Shown piece after piece: positions 17,629-26,539 of a stretch of 64,000 nucleotides of DNA; positions within the stretch are counted from its first letter, which is position 1; each line of letters starts with the position of its first letter. Source of the DNA: Sorangium cellulosum So ce56 (GTDB lineage: Bacteria; Myxococcota_A; Polyangia; Polyangiales; Polyangiaceae); the NCBI RefSeq assembly GCF_000067165.1, contig NC_010162.1, positions 4,794,501 through 4,858,500 of the forward strand. The letters run 5' to 3'. A program made the position numbers and the translations under genes. The notes below the pieces were generated by a model that was not told the origin of the DNA, did no database searches, and was given only the letters and a program-made list of their open reading frames with translations.

Positions 17629-19941
17629 CTGAGGCGCGATGGCGCGCTCCTGCTCGCGGCCCTCTCGTGCCCGCTCGCGGCCTGCGCGGGCGAGACCGAG
17701 GGCTACGTCGGGACGACGGCGCGCGTCGGCAAGGACGTCACGACGTTCTACGTCAACAACGGTGACGAGCCGGAGTACCTCGATCCAGGCAAGGCCGTGG
17801 ACTCCGTGAGCATCACGCTGCTCCACCAGCTGTTCGAGGGGCTGACCAGCTACGCGCCCGGCGATCTCCACGCGGCGCAGGGGGTCGCGGCGCGCTGGGA
17901 GCGGAGCGACGACAACCGGTTCTTCCGGTTCCACCTGCGGCGGGAGGCGCGCTGGTCGGACGGCAAGCCGGTGACGGCGCACGACTTCGAGTACGCGTGG
18001 AAGCGCGTGCTGCGCCCGTCGACGGCCTCGCTCGCCGCGACGAACCTGCACGTCCTCAAGAACGGCGAGCTCTTCAACCTGGGCAAGCTCAAGGCGCTGC
18101 GCGAGGGCGCGACGCTGCGCCGCGCGCCTCGTCCCGACGCGCCGCCCGCGCTCGATCTGCCCAAGGGGGCGTTCGTCGTCGTGCTCGGCCAGTCGCCCGC
18201 CCGGGTGACGTCGGCCGTGGCGCCCCTGCCGGAACCGCCCGCCGGGGTGACCTCGGTGACGTACGCCGAGCCCGACGAGGCGACCGGCGCCGGCGAGCGG
18301 CTCTCGTTCGACGCGGCCGGCGCGACCCCGCCGCCCGCGCCGCGCGACGCCACTCCAGGCGGCGGGTGGCGGGGCGCCGAGGTCGCGCTCCTCGCGGCCG
18401 GGCCGCCGGTCGCTTGCAACGGCGCGGCCGATCGCTGGTTCGAGATCGAGGGGCCAGCCGGCCGCGGCTTCCTCCCGGGCTGCCTGCTCGCGCCCGTGGA
18501 GGCCGCCGCGTACGCACTGGTCGCGCCTCACGCGAGCCTCCCGACGTACGACCCCGCCGCGGCCCCAGGCGCTCGCGCCGCGCCGCCTTCCGGCTCCGGA
18601 GGGGTGGCCGGGTTCGTCGCCACGTCGTCGCTCGCGGAGGACGACGCCGCCGTGGGCGTGCGGGCCCGCGACGACCTGACCCTCGACGTCGAGCTCGAGC
18701 AGCCGACGCCGTACTTCACCGATCTCACGAGCTTCGTCACCCTGTTCCCGGTGCGCCGCGACGTCGTCGAGCCGTTCGAGGCGCGCGGCCAGCCGGAGCT
18801 CTGGTTTCGCCCCGAGCACATGGTGGTCAACGGGCCGTATCGGCTCGACGAGTGGAAGTTCCGGTACGAGATCACGATGAACCGGAACCCGGCGTACTGG
18901 GGCCACGACGCGCTCAGGATCCACCGGATCGTCTGGATGGAGATCGCCCAGTACAACGCCACCCTGCAGCTCTACAAGGCGGGGGACATCGACTACCTGG
19001 GAGACAACTGCGAGCTCCCGTACGACCACCGCGGCTGGCTGTCCGGGAAGAAGGATCTCCGGCGCAGCGAGTTCCTCTCCACGGTGTATTACGAGCTCAA
19101 CACGAGGAAGCCGCCGGTCGACGATCCGCGCGTCCGGTGGGCGCTGAACCTCGCGATCGACAAGCGGGAGCTCGTCGAGAAGATCACGCGGGTCGGGAAG
19201 CCGGCGACCCACTACGTGCCCGACATCACCGGATCGGGCTATGCCGAGCAGGCGGCGGAGGACAGGGCGCGCGGCGTGGATCCGTTCTCGAGCCCCGAGG
19301 TCGGCCACGACCCTGCGCGCGCCCGCGCGCTGCTCGCCGAGGCCGGGTACGAGGTCGCCCGCGAGGGAGACGGGCTGCGGGCGAAGGGGTTTCCGCCGCT
19401 CGAGATCCTCTACAACACGGGGGAGGGGCACGCGCAGGTCGCCGTGGCCATCCAGGACATGTGGAAGCGCCACCTCGGGGTCTCCGCGGCGCTGCGGAGC
19501 GAGGAGTGGCGGGTGATGCTCAAGGACCTCCGCGACGGCAATTTCCAGGTGATCCGGCTGGGCTGGCTGGCCGACTACAACCATCCGCAGACGTGGCTCG
19601 GGACGTTCCTGTCGCAGAGCCCCCAGAACCGGACCGGCTGGGCAGACGCGGAGTTCGACAAGGCGGTCGGCGAGGCGGCCGCGACGGCCGATCCCGGGGA
19701 CAGCATCCGGCGCTTCCGGGCGGCCGAGCGGCGGGCGCTCGACGGGATGAGCAGGATACCGCTCTACTTCGAGGAGAAGCCGACCCTGGTGAAGCCGTGG
19801 GTGAGGGGGTTCATCCCCAACGCGCGGAACACGCAGCTCATCAAATGGCTCTGGATCGACCCGGACTGGCAGAAGGGGCCGGCCGGAGAGCCGCCGCCCG
19901 TGCTGGAGCTTCCGCCGCCGGGGCGGCTCGGGGGGCCATGA
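17629..19941 (+). CDS. OppA-type peptide-binding lipoprotein with SH3-like insert (copy 2), start uncertain
   Basis: A paralogue of the 14024 gene with the same order of motifs (EPEYLDPGKA, ARWSDGKPVTAHDFEYAWKRV, LHVLKNGELFNLGKL, then an insert with GAADRWFEIEGPAGRGFLPG, then VRARDDLTLDVELEQPTPYF). The frame upstream of a GTG at 17797 clearly encodes a lipoprotein signal (GALLLAALSCPLAAC) and the same N-terminal GTTARVGKD as copy 1, so 17797 is too late. No ATG, GTG or TTG lies at the right place in this frame; CTG 17629 or ATT 17614 are the only near options. An ATG at 17639 is one base out of frame, so a missing G there would give a normal start. The stop overlaps the GH31 start (ATGA). Confidence 0.85.
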   Translation: MRRDGALLLAALSCPLAACAGETEGYVGTTARVGKDVTTFYVNNGDEPEYLDPGKAVDSVSITLLHQLFEGLTSYAPGDLHAAQGVAARWERSDDNRFFRFHLRREARWSDGKPVTAHDFEYAWKRVLRPSTASLAATNLHVLKNGELFNLGKLKALREGATLRRAPRPDAPPALDLPKGAFVVVLGQSPARVTSAVAPLPEPPAGVTSVTYAEPDEATGAGERLSFDAAGATPPPAPRDATPGGGWRGAEVALLAAGPPVACNGAADRWFEIEGPAGRGFLPGCLLAPVEAAAYALVAPHASLPTYDPAAAPGARAAPPSGSGGVAGFVATSSLAEDDAAVGVRARDDLTLDVELEQPTPYFTDLTSFVTLFPVRRDVVEPFEARGQPELWFRPEHMVVNGPYRLDEWKFRYEITMNRNPAYWGHDALRIHRIVWMEIAQYNATLQLYKAGDIDYLGDNCELPYDHRGWLSGKKDLRRSEFLSTVYYELNTRKPPVDDPRVRWALNLAIDKRELVEKITRVGKPATHYVPDITGSGYAEQAAEDRARGVDPFSSPEVGHDPARARALLAEAGYEVAREGDGLRAKGFPPLEILYNTGEGHAQVAVAIQDMWKRHLGVSAALRSEEWRVMLKDLRDGNFQVIRLGWLADYNHPQTWLGTFLSQSPQNRTGWADAEFDKAVGEAAATADPGDSIRRFRAAERRALDGMSRIPLYFEEKPTLVKPWVRGFIPNARNTQLIKWLWIDPDWQKGPAGEPPPVLELPPPGRLGGP

Positions 19942-22346
19942 CGGGCGCGCACAGCCTCCTCACCGACGCCTCGATCGGCGCGACGCACGTGCTCCTCTGG
20001 GGCGCCCGCGCCGCGGTCGAGATCCGATGTCCAGGCCCCGGCGTGCTGCGCGTGCGCCACGCCCCCTCGTCCGCGGTGACCAGCTTCACGCACCCCGAGC
20101 AGCCGCCCAAACACTCCTTCGCCGTGGTGGCAGACGGCGCGCTGCCGCTCTCCGCGCGCCGCGAGGGGGACACGCTCCACGTGAGCGCCGAGGGCGCCTC
20201 TCTCGAGGTCTCGCTCGCCGCGGGCACATGGATCTTCAGCGACGCAGAGGGCCGCGCCCTCGCGCGCAGCGAGGCCGTCTCGGGGCAGGTCCGGCCGGCG
20301 TTCCCCGTGGACGAGCTCCGCTCCAGGCTCTCGCTCGCGGCGCCGCCGGGCGAGGCCTACCTCGGGTTCGGCGAGAAGGTCGGCCCGCTCGACAAGCGCG
20401 GCCTTCGATTCACCTTCTGGAACACCGACGCTTTCCCGCCGCACGTGGAGTCCGACCCGCTCTACGCCTCGATTCCCTTCTTCATCGCCCTCCGCGGCGG
20501 GGTGGCCTGGGGCCTCTTCCTCGACGAGCCGTGGCGCTCGGAGGTCGATATCGCCCTCAACGACCCGACCCGGATCGAATGGGAGTCGCGGGGCCCCGAG
20601 CTCGACGTCTACCTCCTGGCCGGCCCGCACCCGGCCGACGTCCTCCGGCGCTACGCCGCGCTCACCGGGCGCCCGGCCATGCCGCCCCTCTGGAGCCTCG
20701 GGGCGCACCAGTCGCGCTGGGGCTACGAGACCGAGGACGACGTGCGCGGGGTCGTCCGCGGCTACCGATCGCGCGGCCTCCCGCTCGACGTGGTTCACCT
20801 CGACATCGATTACATGGATGCTTATCGGGTCTGGACCTGGGACCGCTCGCGCTTCCCCGACCCGGCGCGGCTCGCGCGCGAGCTCGCGGCCGAGGGCGTC
20901 AAGCTGGTGACGATCGTCGACCCGGGGATCAAGGCCGACGAGGGATATGCCGTCTACGACGAGGCGAGAGCGCGAGACTACCTCGTCCGGCTGCCTCGCG
21001 GCGGCCCCCTCGTGGGAGAGGTATGGCCCGACCCGGCGGTCTTTCCCGATCTCACGCGCGAGGAGGTGCAGCGCTGGTGGGGTGATCTGCAAAAGCCGTT
21101 CGTCGACGCGGGCATCGCCGGCATCTGGAACGACATGAACGAGCCGGCGTGCTTCTCCGTCCGCCCCGACAGGGGCCTGCCGGCGCCGAGCGGCGGGCGC
21201 ACCGCGGGCCTCGGCGCCATCGAGGGCAGCACGCTCCCTGACGACGCGCGCCACGGCGCCCGGCGCCACCTCGAGGTCCACAACGTCTACGGACTCGGCA
21301 TGTCGCGGGCCACCCACGAGGGCCTCGCGCGCCACGCGCCGGAGCGGCGCCCCTTCGTGCTGACGCGCGCCGCCTTCGCCGGCATCCAGCGCTACGCCGC
21401 GGTGTGGACGGGCGACTTCGCCAGCAATTTCACGCACCTGGAGGCGTCCATCCCGATGCTGATCGGCCTCGGCCTCTCGGGCGTGCCGTTCGTGGGCGCG
21501 GACATCCCGGGCTTCACGGGGCGCGCGAACGGCGAGCTGCTCGTGCGCTGGATGCAGGCGGGGCTGTTCTATCCGCTGATGCGCAACCACGCGGCGAGGG
21601 GCAGGCCGGCGCAGGAGCCCTGGCGCTTCGGCGAGCCGTACCTCGGCCTCGCGCGCGCGGCGCTCGAGCGGCGCTACCGGCTCCTGCCGGCCCTGTACAC
21701 GCTCATGCACGAGGCGGCGGAGACGGGGATACCCGTCCTGCGACCGCTGTCCTTCGCGGCGCCGGGCGACCCCGAGGCGCTCCACGCGTTCGATCAGCTC
21801 CTGTTCGGCGGCGATCTGCTCGTGGCGCCGGTGGTGCGGCCAGGGCAGTCGAAGCGGCTGGTGTACCTGCCCGCCGGCGCATGGATGGACTTCGCGAACC
21901 TGGAGCGCGCGGGGAGCGTGGAGCAGGGCGGGCGCCACGTGATCGCCGATGCGCCGCTCGGGGTGGTCCCCGTGTGGCTGCGCGCCGGAGGCGCGGTGGC
22001 GCTCACCGCGCCTCGGATGCACACGACGAGCGCGAGCTGGGAGGAGATCACGTGGCACGTCCACGCGGCGGAGCGCGTGAGCGGCCGCCTCTACGAGGAC
22101 GAGGGCGACGGCCACGGCGCGTCGCGCGTCACCCGCGTCGAGGGCGGCCTCGACGGCGCCACGTTCGCGCTCGAGCGCAGCGCGACGGGCGATCTGCCGC
22201 TCGCGCGCGAGGTGGAGACGATCCGCGTCCACGGCGTGCCGGCGCCGCGCTCCGTGGTCGGAGCCAGGTCGCGCCGCGCGATCGACGGGGGCGTCGAGGT
22301 CGAGGTCGCGGCCGACTGGCAGCGGATCGAGCTCCAGCTGTCCTGA
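19938..22346 (+). CDS. Glycoside hydrolase family 31 (alpha-glucosidase type)
   Basis: The ATG at 19938 overlaps the stop of the preceding binding-protein gene as ATGA, indicating translational coupling, and gives 802 residues. After a beta-rich N-domain comes the GH31 barrel with GAHQSRWGYE, VVHLDIDYMDAY, the nucleophile motif GIWNDMNEP (Asp399) and the acid/base region WTGDFASNF (Asp493), then the C-terminal beta domains. Members release alpha-linked glucose or xylose from the non-reducing end. No signal peptide is visible, so it is probably cytosolic, acting on imported oligosaccharides. Substrate preference (glucoside, xyloside or sulfoquinovoside) cannot be fixed by eye. Confidence 0.92.
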   Translation: MTGAHSLLTDASIGATHVLLWGARAAVEIRCPGPGVLRVRHAPSSAVTSFTHPEQPPKHSFAVVADGALPLSARREGDTLHVSAEGASLEVSLAAGTWIFSDAEGRALARSEAVSGQVRPAFPVDELRSRLSLAAPPGEAYLGFGEKVGPLDKRGLRFTFWNTDAFPPHVESDPLYASIPFFIALRGGVAWGLFLDEPWRSEVDIALNDPTRIEWESRGPELDVYLLAGPHPADVLRRYAALTGRPAMPPLWSLGAHQSRWGYETEDDVRGVVRGYRSRGLPLDVVHLDIDYMDAYRVWTWDRSRFPDPARLARELAAEGVKLVTIVDPGIKADEGYAVYDEARARDYLVRLPRGGPLVGEVWPDPAVFPDLTREEVQRWWGDLQKPFVDAGIAGIWNDMNEPACFSVRPDRGLPAPSGGRTAGLGAIEGSTLPDDARHGARRHLEVHNVYGLGMSRATHEGLARHAPERRPFVLTRAAFAGIQRYAAVWTGDFASNFTHLEASIPMLIGLGLSGVPFVGADIPGFTGRANGELLVRWMQAGLFYPLMRNHAARGRPAQEPWRFGEPYLGLARAALERRYRLLPALYTLMHEAAETGIPVLRPLSFAAPGDPEALHAFDQLLFGGDLLVAPVVRPGQSKRLVYLPAGAWMDFANLERAGSVEQGGRHVIADAPLGVVPVWLRAGGAVALTAPRMHTTSASWEEITWHVHAAERVSGRLYEDEGDGHGASRVTRVEGGLDGATFALERSATGDLPLAREVETIRVHGVPAPRSVVGARSRRAIDGGVEVEVAADWQRIELQLS

Positions 22347-22373
22347 ATACGGCGGCGCCGCGCGCCGGGGCGG

Positions 22374-23261
22374 TCAGCGGTGCTTCATCACCCAGTCGAT
22401 CGCCAGGCGCACCCGCGTGGAGAGCAGCCGCCGCGACGGGTACACCGCGAAGAGCTCGCGGGGCTCGACCGTGCGCCCCGTGATCGTGAGCTCGACGAGC
22501 GCCTTGCCCTGCTGCTCGATCACCTCGCGGGGCGCGCAGACCACGCCGAGCCCCTGCGCCGCGGCGGCGATCGCCACCCGCGGATCGTTCACGCAGAGCT
22601 GCGCGCGCGGCCGGACCTCCTCGATGGATCCGTCCCGCCGGCGAAGGCGCCATGCGGCGCCCGGGTGGCTGAGGACCGCGGGCACGGACCCGAGCGACGC
22701 GCGCGCGAGCCGCGAGCGGCCCCTGAGCGCGTCCTTCACGAGGCGCGGCGACGCGGCCAGCGCGTACGGGAGCGACCACAGGCGCCGCGCCACGAGGTCG
22801 GCGTCCTGAACGGGCCCGGCGCGGAAGGCGAGGTCGATGCCCTCCTCGACCAGGGGGACGACCGCGTTCGTGAGCGTGAGCTCCAGCGACAGGCGCGGGT
22901 GCTGGGCGGCGAAGGAGAACAGCGCCGGCGCGATCCGCTGCGCGCCCGTCATCACGGGCGCCGTCACCCGGAGCCTGCCCGCGGGCTCGTCCTCCCGATC
23001 CGCGGCCCGGTCGAGGACCGAGCCGAGCTCGTCGAGCAGCGGCCCGGCGCGCTCGATCAGCCGCGCGCCCTCGCCGGTGAGGCCGACGCGGCGTGAGGTG
23101 CGCTGGAGCAGCCGCACCCCCAGCGCCTCCTCCAGCTGCGCCACCCGGCGGCTCACGGTGCTCGTGGGCACCCCCGTGCGCCGCGCCGCCTCCACGAAGC
23201 TCAGGTGGTGAGCGACGGCCGCGAAGAGCCGCACGTCCTCGAGGGAGATCATCCCGCTCAT
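22374..23261 (-). CDS. LysR-family transcriptional regulator
   Basis: About 295 residues. The N-terminal winged HTH is clear: ISLEDVRLFAAVAHHLSFVEAARRTGVPTSTVSRRVAQLEEALGV is standard for the family (written here across helices 1-3 only as LSFVEAARRTGVPTSTVS), followed by RTSRRVGLTGEG. The C-terminal half is the periplasmic-binding-like effector domain. Start candidates are 23261 (MSGM) and 23252 (MISLED); a 9-bp dyad overlaps the 23261 ATG, so the protein may autoregulate. It is divergent from an SDR gene 61 bp away, which is the likely target. Confidence 0.92.
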   Translation of the reverse strand: MSGMISLEDVRLFAAVAHHLSFVEAARRTGVPTSTVSRRVAQLEEALGVRLLQRTSRRVGLTGEGARLIERAGPLLDELGSVLDRAADREDEPAGRLRVTAPVMTGAQRIAPALFSFAAQHPRLSLELTLTNAVVPLVEEGIDLAFRAGPVQDADLVARRLWSLPYALAASPRLVKDALRGRSRLARASLGSVPAVLSHPGAAWRLRRRDGSIEEVRPRAQLCVNDPRVAIAAAAQGLGVVCAPREVIEQQGKALVELTITGRTVEPRELFAVYPSRRLLSTRVRLAIDWVMKHR

Positions 23262-23289
23262 GGGACGGAGCATGCCACAGCGTCCCATG
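23259..23289. promoter_or_regulatory. Perfect 9-bp dyad CATGGGACG-N13-CGTCCCATG, likely LysR operator
   Basis: The arms at 23259-23267 and 23281-23289 are exact reverse complements with a 13-bp spacer that itself contains GCATGC. It lies between the divergent lysR and SDR genes and covers one possible lysR start codon. LysR-type proteins usually bind dyads in just this place. Confidence 0.55.
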
Positions 23290-23322
23290 GTTCGCCCGAG
23301 GCGCGCGCGCTACGCCTCGCTC

Positions 23323-24039
23323 ATGGACCTTGAAGATCAGCATGTCGTCGTCATCGGTGGCTCGTCGGGCATCGGCCTCGGCGTGGCCAGGGCCTGCCTC
23401 GAGCGCGGCGCGTCTCTGACCCTCGTGAGCCGCTCGCGCGATCGCCTCGCGCGCGCCGCGGCCGAGCTCGGGGAGCCGCGCCGGGTGCGCACGTTCGCGG
23501 CCGACGCGACGCAGGAGGCCGAGGTGCGGAGTCTGTTCAACGAACATCCGCCGGCGCGCCATGTGGTGGTGACGGCCGTCGAGGGCCACTATCAGCCGAT
23601 TCGCGCGCTGGACATCGCCGCGGCGCGCCGCGTGATCGACTCGAAGCTCGTGGCGGCCCTCCACGTCGCCAAGCACGCGCGGATCGAGCCGGGCGGCTCG
23701 CTCACGTTCACGGCCGGGATCGCGGCGGAGCGGCCGGGGCCCAGCGGGGCGGTCGTGGCCGCGGTGAACGGCGCGCTCATGGCGCTCGTGCGCGCCCTGG
23801 CGGTGGAGCTCGCGCCGGTGCGCGTGAACGCGCTGTCGCCTGGCTGGGTCGACACGCCGGTCTGGGACTCCCTCGCGGGCGGCGCCAAGCAGGAGCGCTT
23901 CGCGCAGCACGCGCGCCGCCTCCCGGTCGGGCGCGTCGGCGCGCCCGCGGACATCGCCCACGCCGCGCTCTTCCTCATGGGAAACGGGTTCACCACCGGC
24001 GAGGTGCTGCGCGTCGACGGGGGACACCGCCTCGTCTGA
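23323..24039 (+). CDS. Divergent short-chain dehydrogenase/reductase (SDR)
   Basis: The ATG at 23323 gives 238 residues. The NAD(P)-binding motif GGSSGIGLGVA is intact near residue 13 and LAVELAPVRVNALSPGWVDTP and the C-terminal GEVLRVDGGHRLV are typical SDR. The usual Tyr-x3-Lys is not present: the segment aligned with YxASKAAL reads VAAVNGAL, so Tyr becomes Val and Lys becomes Asn. This is seen in a known divergent SDR branch and makes classical reductase chemistry doubtful. It is divergent from, and probably controlled by, the LysR gene. Confidence 0.85.
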   Translation: MDLEDQHVVVIGGSSGIGLGVARACLERGASLTLVSRSRDRLARAAAELGEPRRVRTFAADATQEAEVRSLFNEHPPARHVVVTAVEGHYQPIRALDIAAARRVIDSKLVAALHVAKHARIEPGGSLTFTAGIAAERPGPSGAVVAAVNGALMALVRALAVELAPVRVNALSPGWVDTPVWDSLAGGAKQERFAQHARRLPVGRVGAPADIAHAALFLMGNGFTTGEVLRVDGGHRLV

Positions 24040-24108
24040 GCCTGAGCCCGCCCAGGGAGGTGGCCGGATTCGACAGGTACGCAACGCGAGACCAGGGACG
24101 GCAAGCGA

Positions 24109-24185
24109 GGGAACGACGAGGGAACGACGAGGGAACGACGAGGGAACGACGAGGGAACGACGAGGGAACGACGAGGGAACGAGGG
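24109..24185. repeat. 11-bp tandem repeat GGGAACGACGA, 6-7 copies
   Basis: Exact copies start at 24109, 24120, 24131, 24142, 24153 and 24164, followed by a degraded copy at 24175. The unit is out of step with codons, and the array is outside any gene. Perfect copies suggest recent expansion. Confidence 0.95.
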
Positions 24186-24293
24186 AAGCAGGAAAAGCGC
24201 GGGGAGCGAGGGAGGCCCCTCCTGGTTCATCGAACAAGGCATGTTCCCCGAGCTTGCCGCATCGCTTCACCGCGCGATCGCCATGAGACGTGG

Positions 24294-24322
24294 TTGACAA
24301 AAGCCGCGAAATATGGTTGTTC
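24294..24322 (+). promoter_or_regulatory. Possible promoter (-35 TTGACA) for fibro-slime gene
   Basis: TTGACA at 24294-24299 is a consensus -35 in a locally A/T-rich stretch; 17 bp later the -10 position reads TTGTTC, a weak match. The ATG follows at 24345 with a TAGGAG ribosome site. The -35 is convincing, the -10 is not. Confidence 0.35.
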
Positions 24323-24344
24323 TGCTGCTCCCTAGGAGTGCACC

Positions 24345-25283
24345 ATGTACCCTCGCTCTTTCTTTCTTCTGACCTTCGCAGCGGTAGCCCTGGCGTGCTC
24401 TTCGACGCCCGACGAGAGCAGCGGCCCGACCTCCGGGTCCGGCGGCAGCAGCGGGACGCCCGCGAGCAGCAGCGGGACGCCGACGAGCGGCGTTAGCAGC
24501 TCGACCGGCGACGACTTCGGGACCATCACGGGGGGCAACGCGAGCTCCGGCGCCGGCGGCGCAGGCGGCAGCGAGTGCAAGAGCGTCCTCGATGTCACGT
24601 ATCGCGACTTCAAGGAGACGCACCCCGACTTCGAGATGGCGAACTTCAGGGGCGACGTCGTGCGCCGCCAGCTCCTCAAGCCGACGCTCGACGGCGACCT
24701 GAAGCCGCAGTTCCTCGACTCCGTGGGCTGCTTCGCGGACATGGAGACCCCGCTCGGCTGCAGGGACGGGGTCGGCAACCAGAAGACCATCACGAGCGCG
24801 GACAGCTTCAACCAGTGGTACCGGGACGTGGCGGGCGTGAACATGACGTTCACCAAGGAGCTCGCGCTCCAGGAGTTGCCGCCCGGATCGGGGCAGTACG
24901 TGTTCGAAAGCTCGGAGTTCTTCCCGCTGGCGCCGGAGGAGGGGTTCGGGATCACCCCGCCCAACAACGGCAAGAGGCAGAACTTCCTCTTCACGACCGA
25001 GATCCACCTGATGTTCGGCTACGTCGCCGGTCAAAAGTTCACTTTCATCGGCGACGACGACATCTGGATCTTCATCAATGGCAAGCTCGCGCTCGATCTC
25101 GGCAGCATGCACGGGCCGGAGACGGGGGTCATCGACTTCGACGCCCAGGCCCAGGATCTCGGCATCTTCCCGGGCAACAGCTACGCGATGGACATCTTCC
25201 ACGCGGAGCGCCACACCGACGGGTCGAACTTCCGCATCGAGACCAACATCTCCTGCTTCGTGCCCGTCGACGTCCCGCTGTGA
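24345..25283 (+). CDS. Fibro-slime domain lipoprotein
   Basis: 312 residues; TAGGAG precedes the ATG. A lipoprotein signal ends ALAC (Cys18), then a Ser/Gly/Thr-rich linker of about 60 residues leads to a fibro-slime domain: VTYRDFKETHPDFE at its start, a middle with FNQWYRDVAGVN, and the PA14-like end KFTFIGDDDIWIFINGKLALDLG followed by YAMDIFHAERHTDGSNFRI. The domain was first noted in Fibrobacter and Dictyostelium surface proteins and is common in myxobacteria, where it is thought to act in matrix or polysaccharide contact. The acidic DDD loop may bind calcium. It should sit on the outer membrane. Confidence 0.88.
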   Translation: MYPRSFFLLTFAAVALACSSTPDESSGPTSGSGGSSGTPASSSGTPTSGVSSSTGDDFGTITGGNASSGAGGAGGSECKSVLDVTYRDFKETHPDFEMANFRGDVVRRQLLKPTLDGDLKPQFLDSVGCFADMETPLGCRDGVGNQKTITSADSFNQWYRDVAGVNMTFTKELALQELPPGSGQYVFESSEFFPLAPEEGFGITPPNNGKRQNFLFTTEIHLMFGYVAGQKFTFIGDDDIWIFINGKLALDLGSMHGPETGVIDFDAQAQDLGIFPGNSYAMDIFHAERHTDGSNFRIETNISCFVPVDVPL

Positions 25284-25703
25284 GGCATCCGGGCTCGCCC
25301 CGCGCCCTCTCGCAGGCCTGACCCCGGCATTTGACCGCTCCAGAGCCGTTCCACCCGCCCCAGGTACAAGCGCCGCTCTAAGAGGGGACCGGCGATCGAC
25401 ATGGGAGCCTCCACACGACTCGTTGACGGGCCGGAGGTCGGCGGAGCGTAGGGGAGGACCCCGAGCTGCGCGTCGCACCGGCGAGGGAGCGACCCATGTC
25501 ACGGGGCTCCTCCGCGATCACCAGGGGAGCACGAAAGGGAGCCAGCGACAATCCTGCGGAGCGCGCCGCCCTCGGATGGCCTGGCCGTGGGAGAGGCGCG
25601 GCGATCGAAAAGGAGGCCAGATCCACCGAAAGCGCCGCCAGTGACGCGCTCCTCGGGCGGTGACAGGCTCTTCTCCCATGATCGATGACAAGAGGAATGG
25701 CCG
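25284..25703. other. 420-bp intergenic region, nothing recognised
   Basis: No convincing gene, RNA or repeat was seen between the fibro-slime and methyltransferase genes. Short frames on both strands are Arg/Pro-rich shadows. The last 20 bases carry AAGAGGAATGGCCG, which provides the ribosome site for the methyltransferase. Confidence 0.5.
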
Positions 25704-26537
25704 ATGAGCAACCGCGTTGAGCCACTCAACTTCAGCGACGAAGCGCGCTGGACCGCCCTGGCGGCCAGCTACGAGCGCTGGGCCGAGCCGTTGACGGCGG
25801 GCTTCGCGCGCGCGGCGCTGTCGCTCGCGGGCGGGATCGGGCACGGCGAGCGCGTGCTCGACGTCGCCGCAGGGACGGGCGCCCTGGCCTTGGCCGCGGC
25901 CGAGGCGGGCGCGCGCGTGCTCGCGACAGACATCTCGCGCGGCATGGCGGCGCGCCTGGGCGAGCGATTGCAGCCCTTCGCAGGGAGCGAGGCGCGGGTG
26001 ATGGACGGGCAGGCGCTGGAGGTCGAGGACGCGACCTTCGACGTGAGCTGCTCCGTCTTCGGCGTCATGATGTTCCCCGACTGGCGCCGCGGCATGGCCG
26101 AGCTCGTCCGCGCGACCCGACCCGGGGGCCGGGTCATCGTGGCGACCTGGTCGAGCCCGGAGGGGGCAGGCCCGGCGCCGCTCTTCCTGCAGGCCTATCG
26201 CCGCACCTTCCCGGAGGCGCCGATCCAACCGCCGCCCCAGGGCATGACGGTGCTGTGCTCACCGGAGGGCCTGAAGGCCGAGATGCTCGGGGCCGGGTGC
26301 GGCGAGGTCGCCGTGCACGCGGTCGACGGCGCGTGGGGCGGAGCTTCGGTGGACCAGGTCATGGCGGATCTCGACGAGATCCTGCGCTTCATGCACCTCT
26401 ACGTCGCGCTGGACGGTGATGGGCGCGCTCGGCTACGCGGGCCGATGCGCGCCGCCATCGCGTCCTTCGCCGAACCAGGCGGGGCCGTGCGTGTCCCGGT
26501 GACGGCGAACATCGCGATCGGCCGCAAACCCCGCTGA
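25704..26537 (+). CDS. Class I SAM-dependent methyltransferase
   Basis: 277 residues, start ATG 25704 after AGAGGA. The SAM-binding motif I is VLDVAAGTGALALAAAEAG, motif II region VLATDISRGM, and the post-motif FDVSCSVFGVMMFPDW with LVRATRPGGRVIVATWS matches the UbiE/COQ5-like Methyltransf_11 family. The cytosolic enzyme's acceptor is unknown. It stands alone, converging on the beta-propeller lipoprotein gene with a strong hairpin between. Confidence 0.9.
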   Translation: MSNRVEPLNFSDEARWTALAASYERWAEPLTAGFARAALSLAGGIGHGERVLDVAAGTGALALAAAEAGARVLATDISRGMAARLGERLQPFAGSEARVMDGQALEVEDATFDVSCSVFGVMMFPDWRRGMAELVRATRPGGRVIVATWSSPEGAGPAPLFLQAYRRTFPEAPIQPPPQGMTVLCSPEGLKAEMLGAGCGEVAVHAVDGAWGGASVDQVMADLDEILRFMHLYVALDGDGRARLRGPMRAAIASFAEPGGAVRVPVTANIAIGRKPR

Positions 26538-26539
26538 CC

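Larger units (their letters stand above)
24040..24344. other. Intergenic region with 11-bp tandem repeat and candidate promoter
   Basis: A 305-bp gap between the SDR and fibro-slime genes, both on the plus strand. It holds the 11-bp repeat at 24109-24185 and, further right, an A/T-richer stretch with a TTGACA hexamer that is the best promoter candidate for the lipoprotein gene. No small gene recognised. Confidence 0.6.

Noticed and set aside
24060..24335. Small plus-strand ORF across the 11-bp repeat
   Set aside because: The product is RGNDEGTTRE repeats with no start site context; best seen as intergenic repeat.
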